Shown here: piece after piece, positions 1 through 8,262 of the stretch
Numbering within the stretch: the first letter of the stretch is position 1
Layout of the letters: every line of letters starts with the position of its first letter
Source of the DNA: Rubripirellula sp.
Lineage (GTDB): Bacteria; Planctomycetota; Planctomycetia; Pirellulales; Pirellulaceae
Assembly: GCA_029245125.1 (NCBI GenBank)
Contig: JAQWPZ010000022.1
Coordinates: 1-37,998 of the forward strand
Direction: 5' to 3'
DNA: 37,998 nt
Made by a program: the position numbers and the translations under genes
The notes under the pieces: generated by a model
The model's database searches: none
Seen by the model: the letters and a program-made list of their open reading frames with translations, nothing else
What the model was told of the DNA's origin: nothing

Positions 1-2
1 AA

Positions 3-110
3 GCGGTCGTCACCCTCAACGGCAGGGATCATTATGTTGGTCCATGGGACTCACTTGTCAGCCGCTCTGAATACGATCGGCTCGTTTGCGAGTGGCTGGC
101 CAACGAAGGT
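3..110 (+). pseudogene. Fragment of planctomycete-type tyrosine recombinase (N-terminal region)
   Basis: Frame 3 reads without a stop from the window edge and contains AVVTLNGRDHYVGPWDS followed by SEYDRLVCEWLANEG. I recognise this phrase from the N-terminal, SAM-like region of planctomycete phage-integrase-type proteins. The match stops at about base 110, where an oppositely oriented transposase fragment begins; the catalytic domain that should follow is absent. The true start lies outside the window. This is recognition from memory, without an alignment, so the family is likely but not certain. Confidence 0.5.
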
Positions 111-260
111 ATGCTTGGGGCCGCAAAGCTCGGTTACTTCAGCGGCGATGACTTCACAGATCATCTCACAGACGTGCCCCAGCAGGAAGTCGCGAGAGAC
201 TTGTCCAGATTGCGACGCAGAAACTTGCCCAAGAGATTGCAAAAGACACACTTCATTCAT
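111..260 (-). pseudogene. N-terminal stub of an IS256/mutator-type transposase
   Basis: The minus-strand ATG at 258-260 is preceded by a good ribosome binding site (GGAG at 267-270). It starts a reading frame whose first ~50 residues include VCEMICEVIAAEVTELCGPKH, the phrase found near the N-terminus of planctomycete IS256-like transposases. After GPKH (about base 111) the similarity ends at the integrase fragment, so the DDE catalytic domain is missing. The intact start and RBS with a missing body fit truncation by deletion or by insertion into another element. Confidence 0.5.
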
Positions 261-303
261 GATGGTCTCCCCGTCGGTTGCCGCCGACGAAAATTGGAAA
301 GTT

Positions 304-328
304 GCGGAGGGCAGATTCTGCCCTCCGC
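304..328. repeat. Perfect 12-bp-arm palindrome
   Basis: GCGGAGGGCAGA (304-315) is followed one base later by its exact reverse complement (317-328). A weaker outer pair, GAAAGTTG (297-304) and CAACTTTC (341-348), lengthens the structure. It lies just upstream of the transposase stub. It could be an RNA hairpin, a terminator without a T tract, or part of a dispersed palindromic repeat. Confidence 0.55.
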
Positions 329-384
329 GAGACCATCTTTCAACTTTCAACAATGATTGGGACGCTTCCCGCTACGCCGTTCGA

Positions 385-404
385 CTCTCCCGTCACCGGG
401 AGAG
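385..404. repeat. Short hairpin, 8-bp arms, 4-base loop
   Basis: CTCTCCCG (385-392), loop TCAC, CGGGAGAG (397-404). It lies downstream of the stop of the minus-strand propeller gene (499), so it could end that transcript, although no T run follows on the minus strand. It may equally be part of a dispersed repeat. Confidence 0.45.
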
Positions 405-498
405 TAAATATCCTGGACTCACGCTTGGTGGCAGGGGCTTATCTACTTCACACTCGCTGGTCGAGAGACAGTGACGGCCGGTCCATGCGACATGACAT

Positions 499-3048
499 TT
501 ACTTGGCGTTTTTCAACGCTGGGTCATAGGTAAGGTTGCATTTGACGAGGCGTCGGTTGAGTACGTCCATGATGAACAGCTTGTCTTTCCAAACCGCCAG
601 ACCGGAGATACTTCCCAGTGGCAACTCGGGATGCGGGTACGCGCTGCCCTTTCCTTTGCAGTCCGCGTTTCCATAGCTGCCAAAATCACCCACCAGCTTG
701 CCCGTCTTGGTATCAACAACCTGGACGCTGTGTTTGGTCGCCATGTAGATGTAGCCTTTGTCGTCCAACGCTTGGTTAACTCGGTGCGTGCTGCAAATAC
801 AATGAGGATTGGGCGGGATGAAACCCATTCCATGATCACCATCCCATGGCTGTGACCAAAGCGGTTCTCCACCGGTAGGCGCAAACTTCGACAGAGCAAA
901 AGATCTCATCGGATACCGCTTGGGCGCTTTGGCGTTGACTCGGTCGACACGCTTTTCGGGAGCGATGCCGTTGGCCGGAATATGAACGATGTACATGTAT
1001 CCGTCCTGATCAACCTGGATGCCCTTCACACTGGTCAGATCAAGCAGCGCTCTCTGTTTCAGTTTGCCGGTGGAATCATAGACGTCCAGTTGCCGGTGCA
1101 AGGCATAGTTCGGCAACATCAACCCCAATTCCCTGTACCGATCTTGCTTGTTCATGTAATAGATATTGCCCTCACGATCCACGTCCATGCCGGAGTAAAC
1201 ATCCCACCAGCACGTCAACTGCTTCCTGAGATGGGCTTTTTGGTAGAACCTGCCTTTGACGGGGGACGCATCGACAAGCAGTTCATGCTGCCCCGTGGAC
1301 GCGAAAGGAACCGGGTTGCCTGCGCGGTCAAAACGCAGAACGCTGACGCCTTTCTCACCGAGTTTCCAACGGTAGACCCTGCCATCCTTTCCGAATACGG
1401 AATCCAGGAACAGCGGTTCCTCTGGATGAGGGAAACCGCGCTCGAGATTGGTGGCGCCCCACGGCGAGATCAGTCCACTTTCCTCGATGTCAATGAAGTA
1501 GGGATCCCATTTCTTCAGGATGCTTCCCTGTTGATCCAGGCGATACACGGTGCCGAACTTCTTGTGCCGGTATCTGGCATCGTCTTCCACATACACGTGT
1601 CCCGTTTCAGGATCGATATTCAGGATGGGCATACCACTGTCCTGTCGCGGGTTGGACAGAGTGCTTTCATCATCCTGCCATTGCGCCTTCAACGAAAGGT
1701 CGTCGCCGGATAGTTGCTGCAGACTTCCCGGCCCGTCGCCATTGGCCACCCAAACCAGCGGCGGTGACACCCCGGCATCGACCGTGATCTGCATCACATA
1801 CGTATGCACGGGGGCGGACTCGGCCAGCAACTCGGGCGCTTTCCAGCTTTGCAACTTGATCACTTTGCGCGGCGGCGGAAGTTCTTCGAAGGCCGAGGTA
1901 TGCAATGCATTCTGTACGAACCTGATGCTACCTTCGGTTTTTAAGTCTTCAGGCCGCGCTTCGGAACCGATCAGTACATACAAACATTTGTCGCGATCCA
2001 TAGCCAGCGCGGTGGGATCCAGGATCGGTTGCTTCTTTCCCTGATCCATATAATGCGTGATCGATGCAACCCGCTTGCCGTCCATCGTGCAAACTTGCAG
2101 TCGATTGTTTCCCGCGTCCGCGACGATCAGATGCTCCCCGTCGACGACAATTCCGCTGGCCTCTTTGAAGCCGCCTACCGTCTCCTGCATCTCAACTTTC
2201 GGCCCGGGCTTCAGTCCGAGTTTCCAGACGTAACCGCTCCGGTCTCCCTCGACGGGGAAATGGTAGCGAGCCTTGTTCAGCCCCCCTTCCAAATTGTAGT
2301 GGTGGTACCTCGACTCGAAGGAGCTTTGCCCTCCCGATAGATACATCGAACCATCGGGGCCAAAATGAAAATAGGGATAGCGGAGGGAATCGAAGGGCAG
2401 GTAGTTCGCGATCGCACTTCCCCGCGTTCCACTCACATGAACCGCATAACCCGAGTTCCAGCCCTCCTCGGGCAGGCTGCCATCGGTTCCCATTCTCATC
2501 AGTTTGCCTCTGTAGAGGTCCGAGATAACGAGGTCACCATCGGGCGCCAGCGCGATCTTCTTATGCGAATCCCAGAAGGTGCCATAGAACGAGGGTTCGC
2601 CCCAACTGAGGTCAAACTTGGGAACAATCAATTCGGTTCCATCCTCCCTTACGACCTCTTGGGTTATGTCCCGCACGTTTGCATAAGGCAGCGTGGGATT
2701 CAGCGGCATGATGGTTCGCTGGTACGCTCCGCTGCGATCAAAGACGCGCACTTCCCCCACGCCTCCGACTCGCTTGGGTTCGCAGAGCACAAAGAGTTCG
2801 CCTTTCTGCTGATCAACTGCGAGGTCCCAGATCATCCCACATGCATGCGGATCACCTTCGAGAAAGAACTTCTCAAGCTCCAGCCTGACTTCGCCCGTTG
2901 TGCAGGGATGCGCAGAACCTGAGGCAAGCTCGATCGCCTGCTTTCCGCCTTGCTCTGCCGACGCCACGCCGGGAGAAAGCATCAGGACCAGAAACGCTGC
3001 TGCAACATACTGGAACAGGATTGTCTTTCTGTCTCGCAGGTTAGTCAT
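499..3048 (-). CDS. Secreted NHL/beta-propeller repeat protein
   Basis: The 849-residue protein starts with a Sec signal peptide (basic MTNLRDRK, then a hydrophobic stretch ending ASA near residue 31). The body has repeated propeller blades, for example a segment with IVADAGNNRLQV near residue 310, and several 'DREGNIYY / DDKGYIYMA' loops typical of NHL and SMP-30-like six-bladed propellers. No catalytic motif is visible. An RBS-like GGAGAC lies about 8 bases upstream of the ATG. It is followed upstream on the same strand by a sulfatase, so a role in binding or processing polysaccharide or other extracellular substrate is an inference from context only. Confidence 0.82.
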   Translation of the reverse strand: MTNLRDRKTILFQYVAAAFLVLMLSPGVASAEQGGKQAIELASGSAHPCTTGEVRLELEKFFLEGDPHACGMIWDLAVDQQKGELFVLCEPKRVGGVGEVRVFDRSGAYQRTIMPLNPTLPYANVRDITQEVVREDGTELIVPKFDLSWGEPSFYGTFWDSHKKIALAPDGDLVISDLYRGKLMRMGTDGSLPEEGWNSGYAVHVSGTRGSAIANYLPFDSLRYPYFHFGPDGSMYLSGGQSSFESRYHHYNLEGGLNKARYHFPVEGDRSGYVWKLGLKPGPKVEMQETVGGFKEASGIVVDGEHLIVADAGNNRLQVCTMDGKRVASITHYMDQGKKQPILDPTALAMDRDKCLYVLIGSEARPEDLKTEGSIRFVQNALHTSAFEELPPPRKVIKLQSWKAPELLAESAPVHTYVMQITVDAGVSPPLVWVANGDGPGSLQQLSGDDLSLKAQWQDDESTLSNPRQDSGMPILNIDPETGHVYVEDDARYRHKKFGTVYRLDQQGSILKKWDPYFIDIEESGLISPWGATNLERGFPHPEEPLFLDSVFGKDGRVYRWKLGEKGVSVLRFDRAGNPVPFASTGQHELLVDASPVKGRFYQKAHLRKQLTCWWDVYSGMDVDREGNIYYMNKQDRYRELGLMLPNYALHRQLDVYDSTGKLKQRALLDLTSVKGIQVDQDGYMYIVHIPANGIAPEKRVDRVNAKAPKRYPMRSFALSKFAPTGGEPLWSQPWDGDHGMGFIPPNPHCICSTHRVNQALDDKGYIYMATKHSVQVVDTKTGKLVGDFGSYGNADCKGKGSAYPHPELPLGSISGLAVWKDKLFIMDVLNRRLVKCNLTYDPALKNAK

Positions 3049-3132
3049 GATTAATGTCTCCGTTAGAGAGTTGTCTTGAATTTATTAAACCGATGTTCCC
3101 GTAGGTGTGGAGGATCGGTCTGTTCAGATTTT

Positions 3133-4611
3133 TTACTTCTTTGAGCCGTTACGATTGCGTTTTGGCGGCACATACGTAACGCCGTAGGGTTCATGATGAG
3201 TGGGAAGCGTTTTACGCATCTTCTTTTTGATCTCTGCGTATTCAGGATTGTCCGCGAGGTTCTTCCATTCCCATTTGTCCTTCGTGTGGTCGTACAACTC
3301 TTCGGTTTCGTTTTCGTAAACAATGTACCGGTACCGCTCGGACCGAACACCGTAATTCTTATAGCCGAAAGTGGTTACAGTCGCTTCATCCCACGCGGCG
3401 TCAACGTCCTTCATCAAGACCGAGAGGTCGTTCCCTTCCAACTGTCCTTCCGGGGGCTTGCACCCGGTCAGGGAGGCAAGCGTTGGATAAATGTCCAGCA
3501 GGTTCACTGGCTTGTTGGTGACTGTGCCCGGGTTGGTAACACCTGGCGCCACCCATACGAGGTTGACCCGCGTGGCCCGCTCCCAGAGGGAGTACTTCGC
3601 CCAACGTTCTTTTTCACCAAGCTGAAATCCATGATCGCTCCAAAGCACAATGATGGTGTTGTCAGCGTACTTGGAACTCTCGAGCGCATCGACTATCTGG
3701 CCGATGAGGTCATCCACCATAGAAGTGCACGCGAGGTAGGCCTGGATGGCCGGCTTCCATTGATTCGTCGCTCTGATTCTCTTCAACCACGGATTGTGAG
3801 CCATCTTGGCATGAGCCGCAGGCACATCATCCAGATCACCTTCACGGTAGCCTTCCGGAAGCTTGATCGTCTCCAGCGGAAATCGATCAAAGTATTCCTG
3901 GGGCGCGTAGTTGGGAAGATGCGGCTGAAAGATGCCGGCGCCGAGAAAGAAGGGTTCCTGCAACTCGCCCCCGAGCAATTTCTCCTTTGCCCAGTTGGTG
4001 GTTTTACCATCGGGATGATCGTCCACGGTCACGTCCGGGTGACACGGTCCCCAATCGGCCTGCCGCGCCCACCCGCCCAGGGGCAGCTTGGAGGAAAACT
4101 TGAGGCCTTCGAAGGAAGGGAGGTCCTGGGTTTTGCTGGGAAAGTATTCATCGAAGCCCCGACCTTTCACTTCCTCGTTGAAGTGGTAGCCGTGAAATAG
4201 CTTTCCGGCGCCGCAAACGTAGTAGCCGTTCTGTTGGAAGAATTCAGGCAGCAAAACCGAGTTGTTCAGAATCGGGTTATGGATCAGAGAACTCTTGTTG
4301 ATGTAATTTCCAGATGTCGACGGCCTGATCCCACTCATGATGGCAGACCGTGAAGGACCGCAGGCAGGCGCCGCGCAATGCGCGTTCTTGAAGACGATCC
4401 CTTTGGCGGCCAGCCTGTCCATGTGCGGCGTCCGGGCCTGAGGGTTGCCCTTCAGCATGCCTGTCCAGTCATTGAGATCGTCGATGGCAATGAACAATAT
4501 GTTTGGCTTCGCGTCCGGCTGGCCGGAGTCCTTTGCGTCGCAGGTGTTGCCCTGTAGGCACAATAGAACGGCCATCAGAAACAGGAATGTTGTTCGCGTG
4601 CTTGTTGCCAT
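3133..4611 (-). CDS. Sulfatase, iduronate-2-sulfatase-like
   Basis: The 492-residue protein has a Sec signal peptide (residues 1-26) and then the sulfatase fold. PNILFIAIDDLNDW carries the paired metal-binding aspartates (D44, D45). ACGPSRSAIMSG contains the C-x-P-S-R signature, whose Cys84 would be converted to formylglycine by a sulfatase-maturating enzyme. WSDHGFQLGEKERWAKYSLWE is the C-terminal metal/sulfate-binding region seen in iduronate-2-sulfatase-like (S1_7) members. It hydrolyses sulfate esters, probably on a marine polysaccharide, in the periplasm or outside the cell. All key residues are present. The precise substrate cannot be read from the sequence. Confidence 0.93.
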   Translation of the reverse strand: MATSTRTTFLFLMAVLLCLQGNTCDAKDSGQPDAKPNILFIAIDDLNDWTGMLKGNPQARTPHMDRLAAKGIVFKNAHCAAPACGPSRSAIMSGIRPSTSGNYINKSSLIHNPILNNSVLLPEFFQQNGYYVCGAGKLFHGYHFNEEVKGRGFDEYFPSKTQDLPSFEGLKFSSKLPLGGWARQADWGPCHPDVTVDDHPDGKTTNWAKEKLLGGELQEPFFLGAGIFQPHLPNYAPQEYFDRFPLETIKLPEGYREGDLDDVPAAHAKMAHNPWLKRIRATNQWKPAIQAYLACTSMVDDLIGQIVDALESSKYADNTIIVLWSDHGFQLGEKERWAKYSLWERATRVNLVWVAPGVTNPGTVTNKPVNLLDIYPTLASLTGCKPPEGQLEGNDLSVLMKDVDAAWDEATVTTFGYKNYGVRSERYRYIVYENETEELYDHTKDKWEWKNLADNPEYAEIKKKMRKTLPTHHEPYGVTYVPPKRNRNGSKK

Positions 4612-4622
4612 TTTGCAGTTTC

Positions 4623-4715
4623 GTAGGGTAGGTCGGGTGAAGCGAAGTGCCGCTCCGGTGATTTGTGAATTACGGGTGCCGGAACATCGTCGCTGCGCTC
4701 CTTGGTCCGGCCTAC
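4623..4715. repeat. Dispersed intergenic repeat (GTAGG...CCGGCCTAC type)
   Basis: The gap between the sulfatase and the next gene opens with GTAGGGTAGGTCGG and closes with GGTCCGGCCTAC. Internally it has GCGAAGTGCCGCTCC and GTCGCTGCGCTCC, which look like parts of a common intergenic repeat with imperfectly complementary ends. Only one copy is in this window, so calling it a repeat rests on recognition, not on a second copy seen here. Confidence 0.4.
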
Positions 4716-4728
4716 ATTCAGCTGAGCG

Positions 4729-6345
4729 TTAAGCTTCGGACGCGATCATCCGCTGAAACAAATTCCGTGTGATCTGCTGCACGCGTTCGTCCGGGCCTTG
4801 TTGCGTGACGCCGTGCCTGGATGGATTGACGTGACCTGGCGGACTGGACAAACCGTTGGCCCACCAAATGGTGGCACCGTTGAACACGATGTTGCCTTTG
4901 GGACCGTCGTAGATCGTGGCGGTGTAACGGCCCGGATTCTTGCCGTTGATCAACGTCTCACCTTCGGCAACAACCTGCATTCCTGGCAAGTCCATCAACG
5001 GATCTCCGTGCCACTCCCATCCCACGAGGCCTTCGACGGAGTCTCCTTTCTTCATGCCGGTCCCTTCAAAGAGCCAGTGCTGCGGCTTGGCGCATGTCCA
5101 ATCTCCAGAGCCCATCACCGGCGGAGTCGTCCGCGCCCCCATCAACTGCGCGCCGTCCCGCCCCAGCGTAGCTTTGAACCCTGGCTCGTAAGGCGATTCC
5201 CCGCCCATGCGGCGTTTGGTTTCCGGTGACTCAGGAAAGAACCATCCTTCACGGCGCATCGTGCGGTACGGTTTACCGCTGCTGGAAGGGTTCAGCGGCA
5301 CGACACACAAGACCGCATTCGCGCTCAAGAACGCAAGGTTCACGCCCTCATCGCGCGCTTTCATCACGTTGTCGTACATGTCCGTCGTCCAGTACTCGTC
5401 GTGCCCCACTGAAATAAAACCCTTGCCGCGCAGCAAGCCGGCCGGATCTGAATGAGTGTCGATATTCGAGATGTACGATACGTCGTAACCGTGTTGCTCC
5501 AGCCAGAACGACAGCGGGAATTCCCAAGGCAGGAACTCACCCGAGCCGCCTGATTTCTTCATCTTGTTAACGGGGTGGGTGAACAAGGCGTAGGGCCGAT
5601 CGAAACTGACCGTACCGCTGGGTACCGTGGTGGTGGGCCGCCCATCGTGTGGCGTGTAGATCGAGAAGTCCGCGGGCCAGCGGTTGTAGGCCGACCAAGT
5701 CAGGTCGCTGCATTGAAACAACAGATCGCAGGGGCGATCGTCGCGGACGATGAAGATGACGTAGCTTTGGATGTTCTCCTTCTCGGCGGTCAGCTTGCCC
5801 AGGTAGACACCACTCGTCCAATCTTCGGGGATTTCAAATTCGACAGACGGCTCCCATTGGCATTCGCGCACGTAGTTCTCGCCGACGGGCGGGTCCGGCT
5901 GCGTGACGCCTTTGAACGAGTCAAACGTTTTGACAAGCCGAGCGCCATCCCCGTTGTAGTAGCCGGTGCGAAAGATCTCCAACTTGAAGTCGGAAGCCGG
6001 ATTCGTGCTCACCATGACCTGCAATTTCTCGCCAACCCGCACGCTGTTCGCCGAGCAGTAGCCCTCGATTATCTGACTGCGCCCATTGAGCAGATTTTTG
6101 TTGATTTTACCGGGCACAGTGCGTGTCTTGGTGAGTAGCCAGTCGCGCGTGCCGGGTTTGGCGTTCTCATGCTGAATCCGATCGCGACCGGCCGTATGAT
6201 TCTCCGCAGCGTGAACGAAGGAGTGTGTTCCAGTTGCGACGACCAGTCCGGCAGCCGCCGCGCCCTTGATGACTTCGCGACGCTGAACTGTGTGTTTCGG
6301 TTCGCGACGCTGAACTGTGTGTTCCGGTCTGTTTCTATTGTTCAT
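4729..6345 (-). CDS. Tat-exported N,N-dimethylformamidase beta-subunit-like protein
   Basis: The 538-residue protein starts with a twin-arginine leader, QRREVIKGAAAAGLVVATG (residues ~22-40), preceded by a duplicated copy of the HTVQRRE segment. The mature part resembles the large domain of N,N-dimethylformamidase beta subunit (DMFA2_C type). Recognisable segments are FRTGYYNGDGARLVK, SDLTWSAYNRWP, FLPWEFPLSFWLEQHGYDV, and SVGHDEYWT, with GATIWWANGLS near the C-terminus. The family also contains many uncharacterised planctomycete secreted proteins that are probably not amidases. It lies on the sulfatase strand, 117 bases upstream of that gene, so shared expression is possible. Confidence 0.78.
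   Translation of the reverse strand: MNNRNRPEHTVQRREPKHTVQRREVIKGAAAAGLVVATGTHSFVHAAENHTAGRDRIQHENAKPGTRDWLLTKTRTVPGKINKNLLNGRSQIIEGYCSANSVRVGEKLQVMVSTNPASDFKLEIFRTGYYNGDGARLVKTFDSFKGVTQPDPPVGENYVRECQWEPSVEFEIPEDWTSGVYLGKLTAEKENIQSYVIFIVRDDRPCDLLFQCSDLTWSAYNRWPADFSIYTPHDGRPTTTVPSGTVSFDRPYALFTHPVNKMKKSGGSGEFLPWEFPLSFWLEQHGYDVSYISNIDTHSDPAGLLRGKGFISVGHDEYWTTDMYDNVMKARDEGVNLAFLSANAVLCVVPLNPSSSGKPYRTMRREGWFFPESPETKRRMGGESPYEPGFKATLGRDGAQLMGARTTPPVMGSGDWTCAKPQHWLFEGTGMKKGDSVEGLVGWEWHGDPLMDLPGMQVVAEGETLINGKNPGRYTATIYDGPKGNIVFNGATIWWANGLSSPPGHVNPSRHGVTQQGPDERVQQITRNLFQRMIASEA
6274..6323. repeat. 27-bp tandem duplication inside a Tat leader
   Basis: TTCGCGACGCTGAACTGTGTGTT occurs at 6274-6296 and again at 6301-6323, a period of 27 bases. 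In the minus-strand gene this encodes two copies of a 9-residue unit containing the RR pair (HTVQRRE), in frame. Only the second copy is followed by the hydrophobic stretch needed for Tat export. Confidence 0.85.
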
Positions 6346-6408
6346 CTCGGTACTGCATTTATCGATGTAACGCGCAAGTGTTTGATGAGGCGGAATTAAC
6401 CAATCAAC

Positions 6409-6704
6409 TCACAAGCTTCTTTCCGGTAGCTTCGACTCTTTCAGGTAAGCCACTAGGTCCGCTCTCTCTTCTGGTTTCAAATTTTTGTCCAGTCCTTCGA
6501 GCATCAGGGAGACTGCGGCGTAACTTGCTTGCTGGATTTCGTCATACGCTACCGATTGCACGACGCCTTCTGTCGACGAATCACCTCTTTCGCCCAGGCT
6601 CGAAAATCGCGAATCATCGCGTACAGAGTGCCCATGAATTCACCGCGAAACTGCAGGTACTGCTCAATGTGCGGCGTGTCGTCCAAAAGCATTCCATCTA
6701 CACC
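6409..6704 (-). pseudogene. Frameshifted C-terminal remnant of an unidentified gene
   Basis: One frame (minus strand, ~6704 to ~6555) reads HIEQYLQFRGEFMGTLYAM and continues to WAKEVIRRQKA. A second frame then takes over with QSVAYDEIQQASYAAVS and ends KPEERADLVAYLKESKLPERSL before a TGA at 6409-6411. The two pieces read as one protein only if a frameshift near 6556 is repaired. The end resembles the C-terminal helix of planctomycete cytochrome-c-like or PVC-type domains, but I cannot name the family. Confidence 0.4.
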
Positions 6705-6819
6705 CAGGTACGAATGTGGTCCTTTGCAGACAAGAAATGTACGAAAATCGAGGATTTACCACGACTTAAAATCCCACCGCTGGCGTTGTTTCCCGACCGG
6801 TCCGATCTCAACCCCGTGT

Positions 6820-7214
6820 GGTCAATTTACTCAGCCGAGTATTAAACACTGCAAAAGTAGAGGTAGGGCCGGTTCCCACCGGCCAGAATGTGATTGCAAC
6901 GATACCACAGACGTCGCGGTCATCGCGCGCGTGGGTCATGCCGGGAACCTGCGGCAACAAGCGAGCCATGTTGGATGGTCAGCAAGCCGTACCAAACCAC
7001 GGGGCTCGTCTAGCCGTGCCATGATCGAACGGATACTTGCCGTCTGCTTCCAACGGTTTGACGTACAAAAGAGGCGATTACCTTCGGCATTGACCGCTGC
7101 AAACACATTGTTCAGCAGCGCGACCTCGGCCACATCGAGGTCGCACGCGTCCATGTGCATCAGGAACATGCGATCGTTGAGCAGCACATTCTCCCGGCCT
7201 TCGAATCTTTTCAA
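6820..7214 (-). pseudogene. Broken gene: one frameshift and one in-frame stop, family unknown
   Basis: The minus strand reads VLLNDRMFLMHMDACDLD and on to NNVFAAVNAEGNRLF. At about 7068 the coding signal jumps frame to VKPLEADGKYPFDHGTARR, then APWFGTAC, a TGA, and PSNMARLLPQVPGMTHARDD in the same frame as far as about 6840. The sequence on both sides of the break is protein-like, so this is a decaying gene rather than chance. No family recognised. Confidence 0.45.
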
Positions 7215-7249
7215 ATGCCCTCGGGAAAATCAGTTACTCAGAATTCAGT

Positions 7250-7466
7250 TCACTTCTCCAGATCCGCCAGTTGCTTCCTGACCATCGCCGACTGCTTCGC
7301 ATCGCGAAGGAATTGAAAATGCTCGGCACAGACTATGAACAGGACTTTGGAGTCAATCATTGGCGAGTTGTGCTCTATAAGACCCTTGCGGATGACGCCG
7401 GGTTCTGCGACGGAGGCTTTAAAGTGCTTGAGAGCATCTAGAATTCGGTAACTACCGGGTTTCCAA
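7250..7466 (-). pseudogene. C-terminal gene fragment, family unknown
   Basis: The minus strand encodes KPGSYRILDALKHFKASVAE, continues through IEHNSPMIDSKVLF, and ends MVRKQLADLEK before TGA at 7250-7252. It is helical, charged and protein-like. A TAG upstream of the fragment and the lack of a start codon suggest it is only the end of a former gene. No family recognised. Confidence 0.35.
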
Positions 7467-7597
7467 TCACACTACCGCGATTCCTCACGGTTCTTTGGTC
7501 TCCAACGCGACAGTTGATCTGCTCCCGAAAAACTGATTCATTGAAAGTGAGAAACTCGGTGTAGAATCTGGCTGTCATATCGCGGGGGAGGACGGAC

Positions 7598-7684
7598 ATG
7601 AAGAAGTCGAAGCTTACGGATCAGCAGATTGCCTTTGCGATCAAGCAAGCCGAGTCGGGCACACCTATTCAAGACGTGATTCGA
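7598..7684 (+). pseudogene. N-terminal stub of IS3-family transposase OrfA
   Basis: After ATG at 7598 (RBS-like GGGGGAGGA about 8 bases upstream) the frame reads MKKSKLTDQQIAFAIKQAES then GTPIQDV. This is the start of IS3/IS911-type OrfA, an HTH protein that binds the IS ends. The family then continues with a helix-turn-helix, but here the similarity stops near 7684, where a minus-strand DUF1501 fragment begins. The element is truncated after fewer than 30 residues. Confidence 0.65.
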
Positions 7685-7988
7685 GACGCTGGTCATCTGC
7701 TCGTGCCTTGGCGTGATGACGGTTCCATTGCTGCAACAAGTCAAGTTGCTGACGTTGGTCTGAACTGGAGATGTCGTTGTTGCGAATGTGATCGATGAGT
7801 TGTTCGACCCGTTGACCATTTGTGTTGATGCAGGTGGTTTGATATTTCCCCGCCAGAAACGCATTCTGCCAGTTTTGGGATTCCTTGATGGGGTAAACAC
7901 CGGGGCACACGGTAACGACCGAGGGCAAGTTGGCATTGGCGGTACCCAGACCGTACGAGATCCATGAACCCATGCTGGGACGTACCAA
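7682..7988 (-). pseudogene. Internal fragment of a DUF1501-family protein
   Basis: The minus-strand frame has VRPSMGSWISYGLGTANANL, then SQNWQNAFLAGKYQT and SSDQRQQLDLLQQWN. This is the central part of DUF1501 proteins, secreted sulfatase-fold proteins abundant in planctomycetes and usually paired with DUF1553 proteins. Both ends are missing: the downstream side is cut by the IS3 stub, and the upstream side loses frame near 7985. There is no start codon or Tat leader, so it is a remnant. Confidence 0.65.
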
Positions 7989-8118
7989 TAACAGTAATGC
8001 CCAGCGGCATCAGCACGTTTGGGGTGTCCCGTCTAACGCATTCCAGCAGGCGGAGGAAGGAGGTTCAAATCCCACCTTAAGCGAAAATAACAATCTGACC
8101 AACGGAACCAGCACCGGA

Positions 8119-8148
8119 CACCTTTTCTTTACCCACCTTTTCTTTACC
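8119..8148 (+). repeat. Two tandem 15-bp units
   Basis: CACCTTTTCTTTACC at 8119-8133 is repeated immediately at 8134-8148. It lies in a non-coding gap upstream of the lipoprotein gene. Function unknown. Confidence 0.7.
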
Positions 8149-8262
8149 AGGAAACAGACGCGGCCGCCCCATCGATCTGCCCCGAGCAGCGGGGTGTTGC
8201 TGTACGCTGTTGCTGGGCAATAAATCTTTATCCAGACGCAACCAACCGACCTGGAGCACGCC

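Noticed and set aside
3193..4200. 335-residue plus-strand ORF
   Set aside because: Lies opposite the sulfatase gene with no recognisable domain; explained by codon bias of the real gene.
7068..7072. Programmed frameshift in the 6820-7214 gene
   Set aside because: No slippery heptamer with a following structure is evident, and a separate in-frame TGA indicates decay.
8045..8065. GGTTCAAATCCCACC resembles a tRNA T-arm
   Set aside because: The five-base stem does not pair (GGAGG against CCCAC) and there are no D-arm, anticodon or acceptor stems at the right distances.
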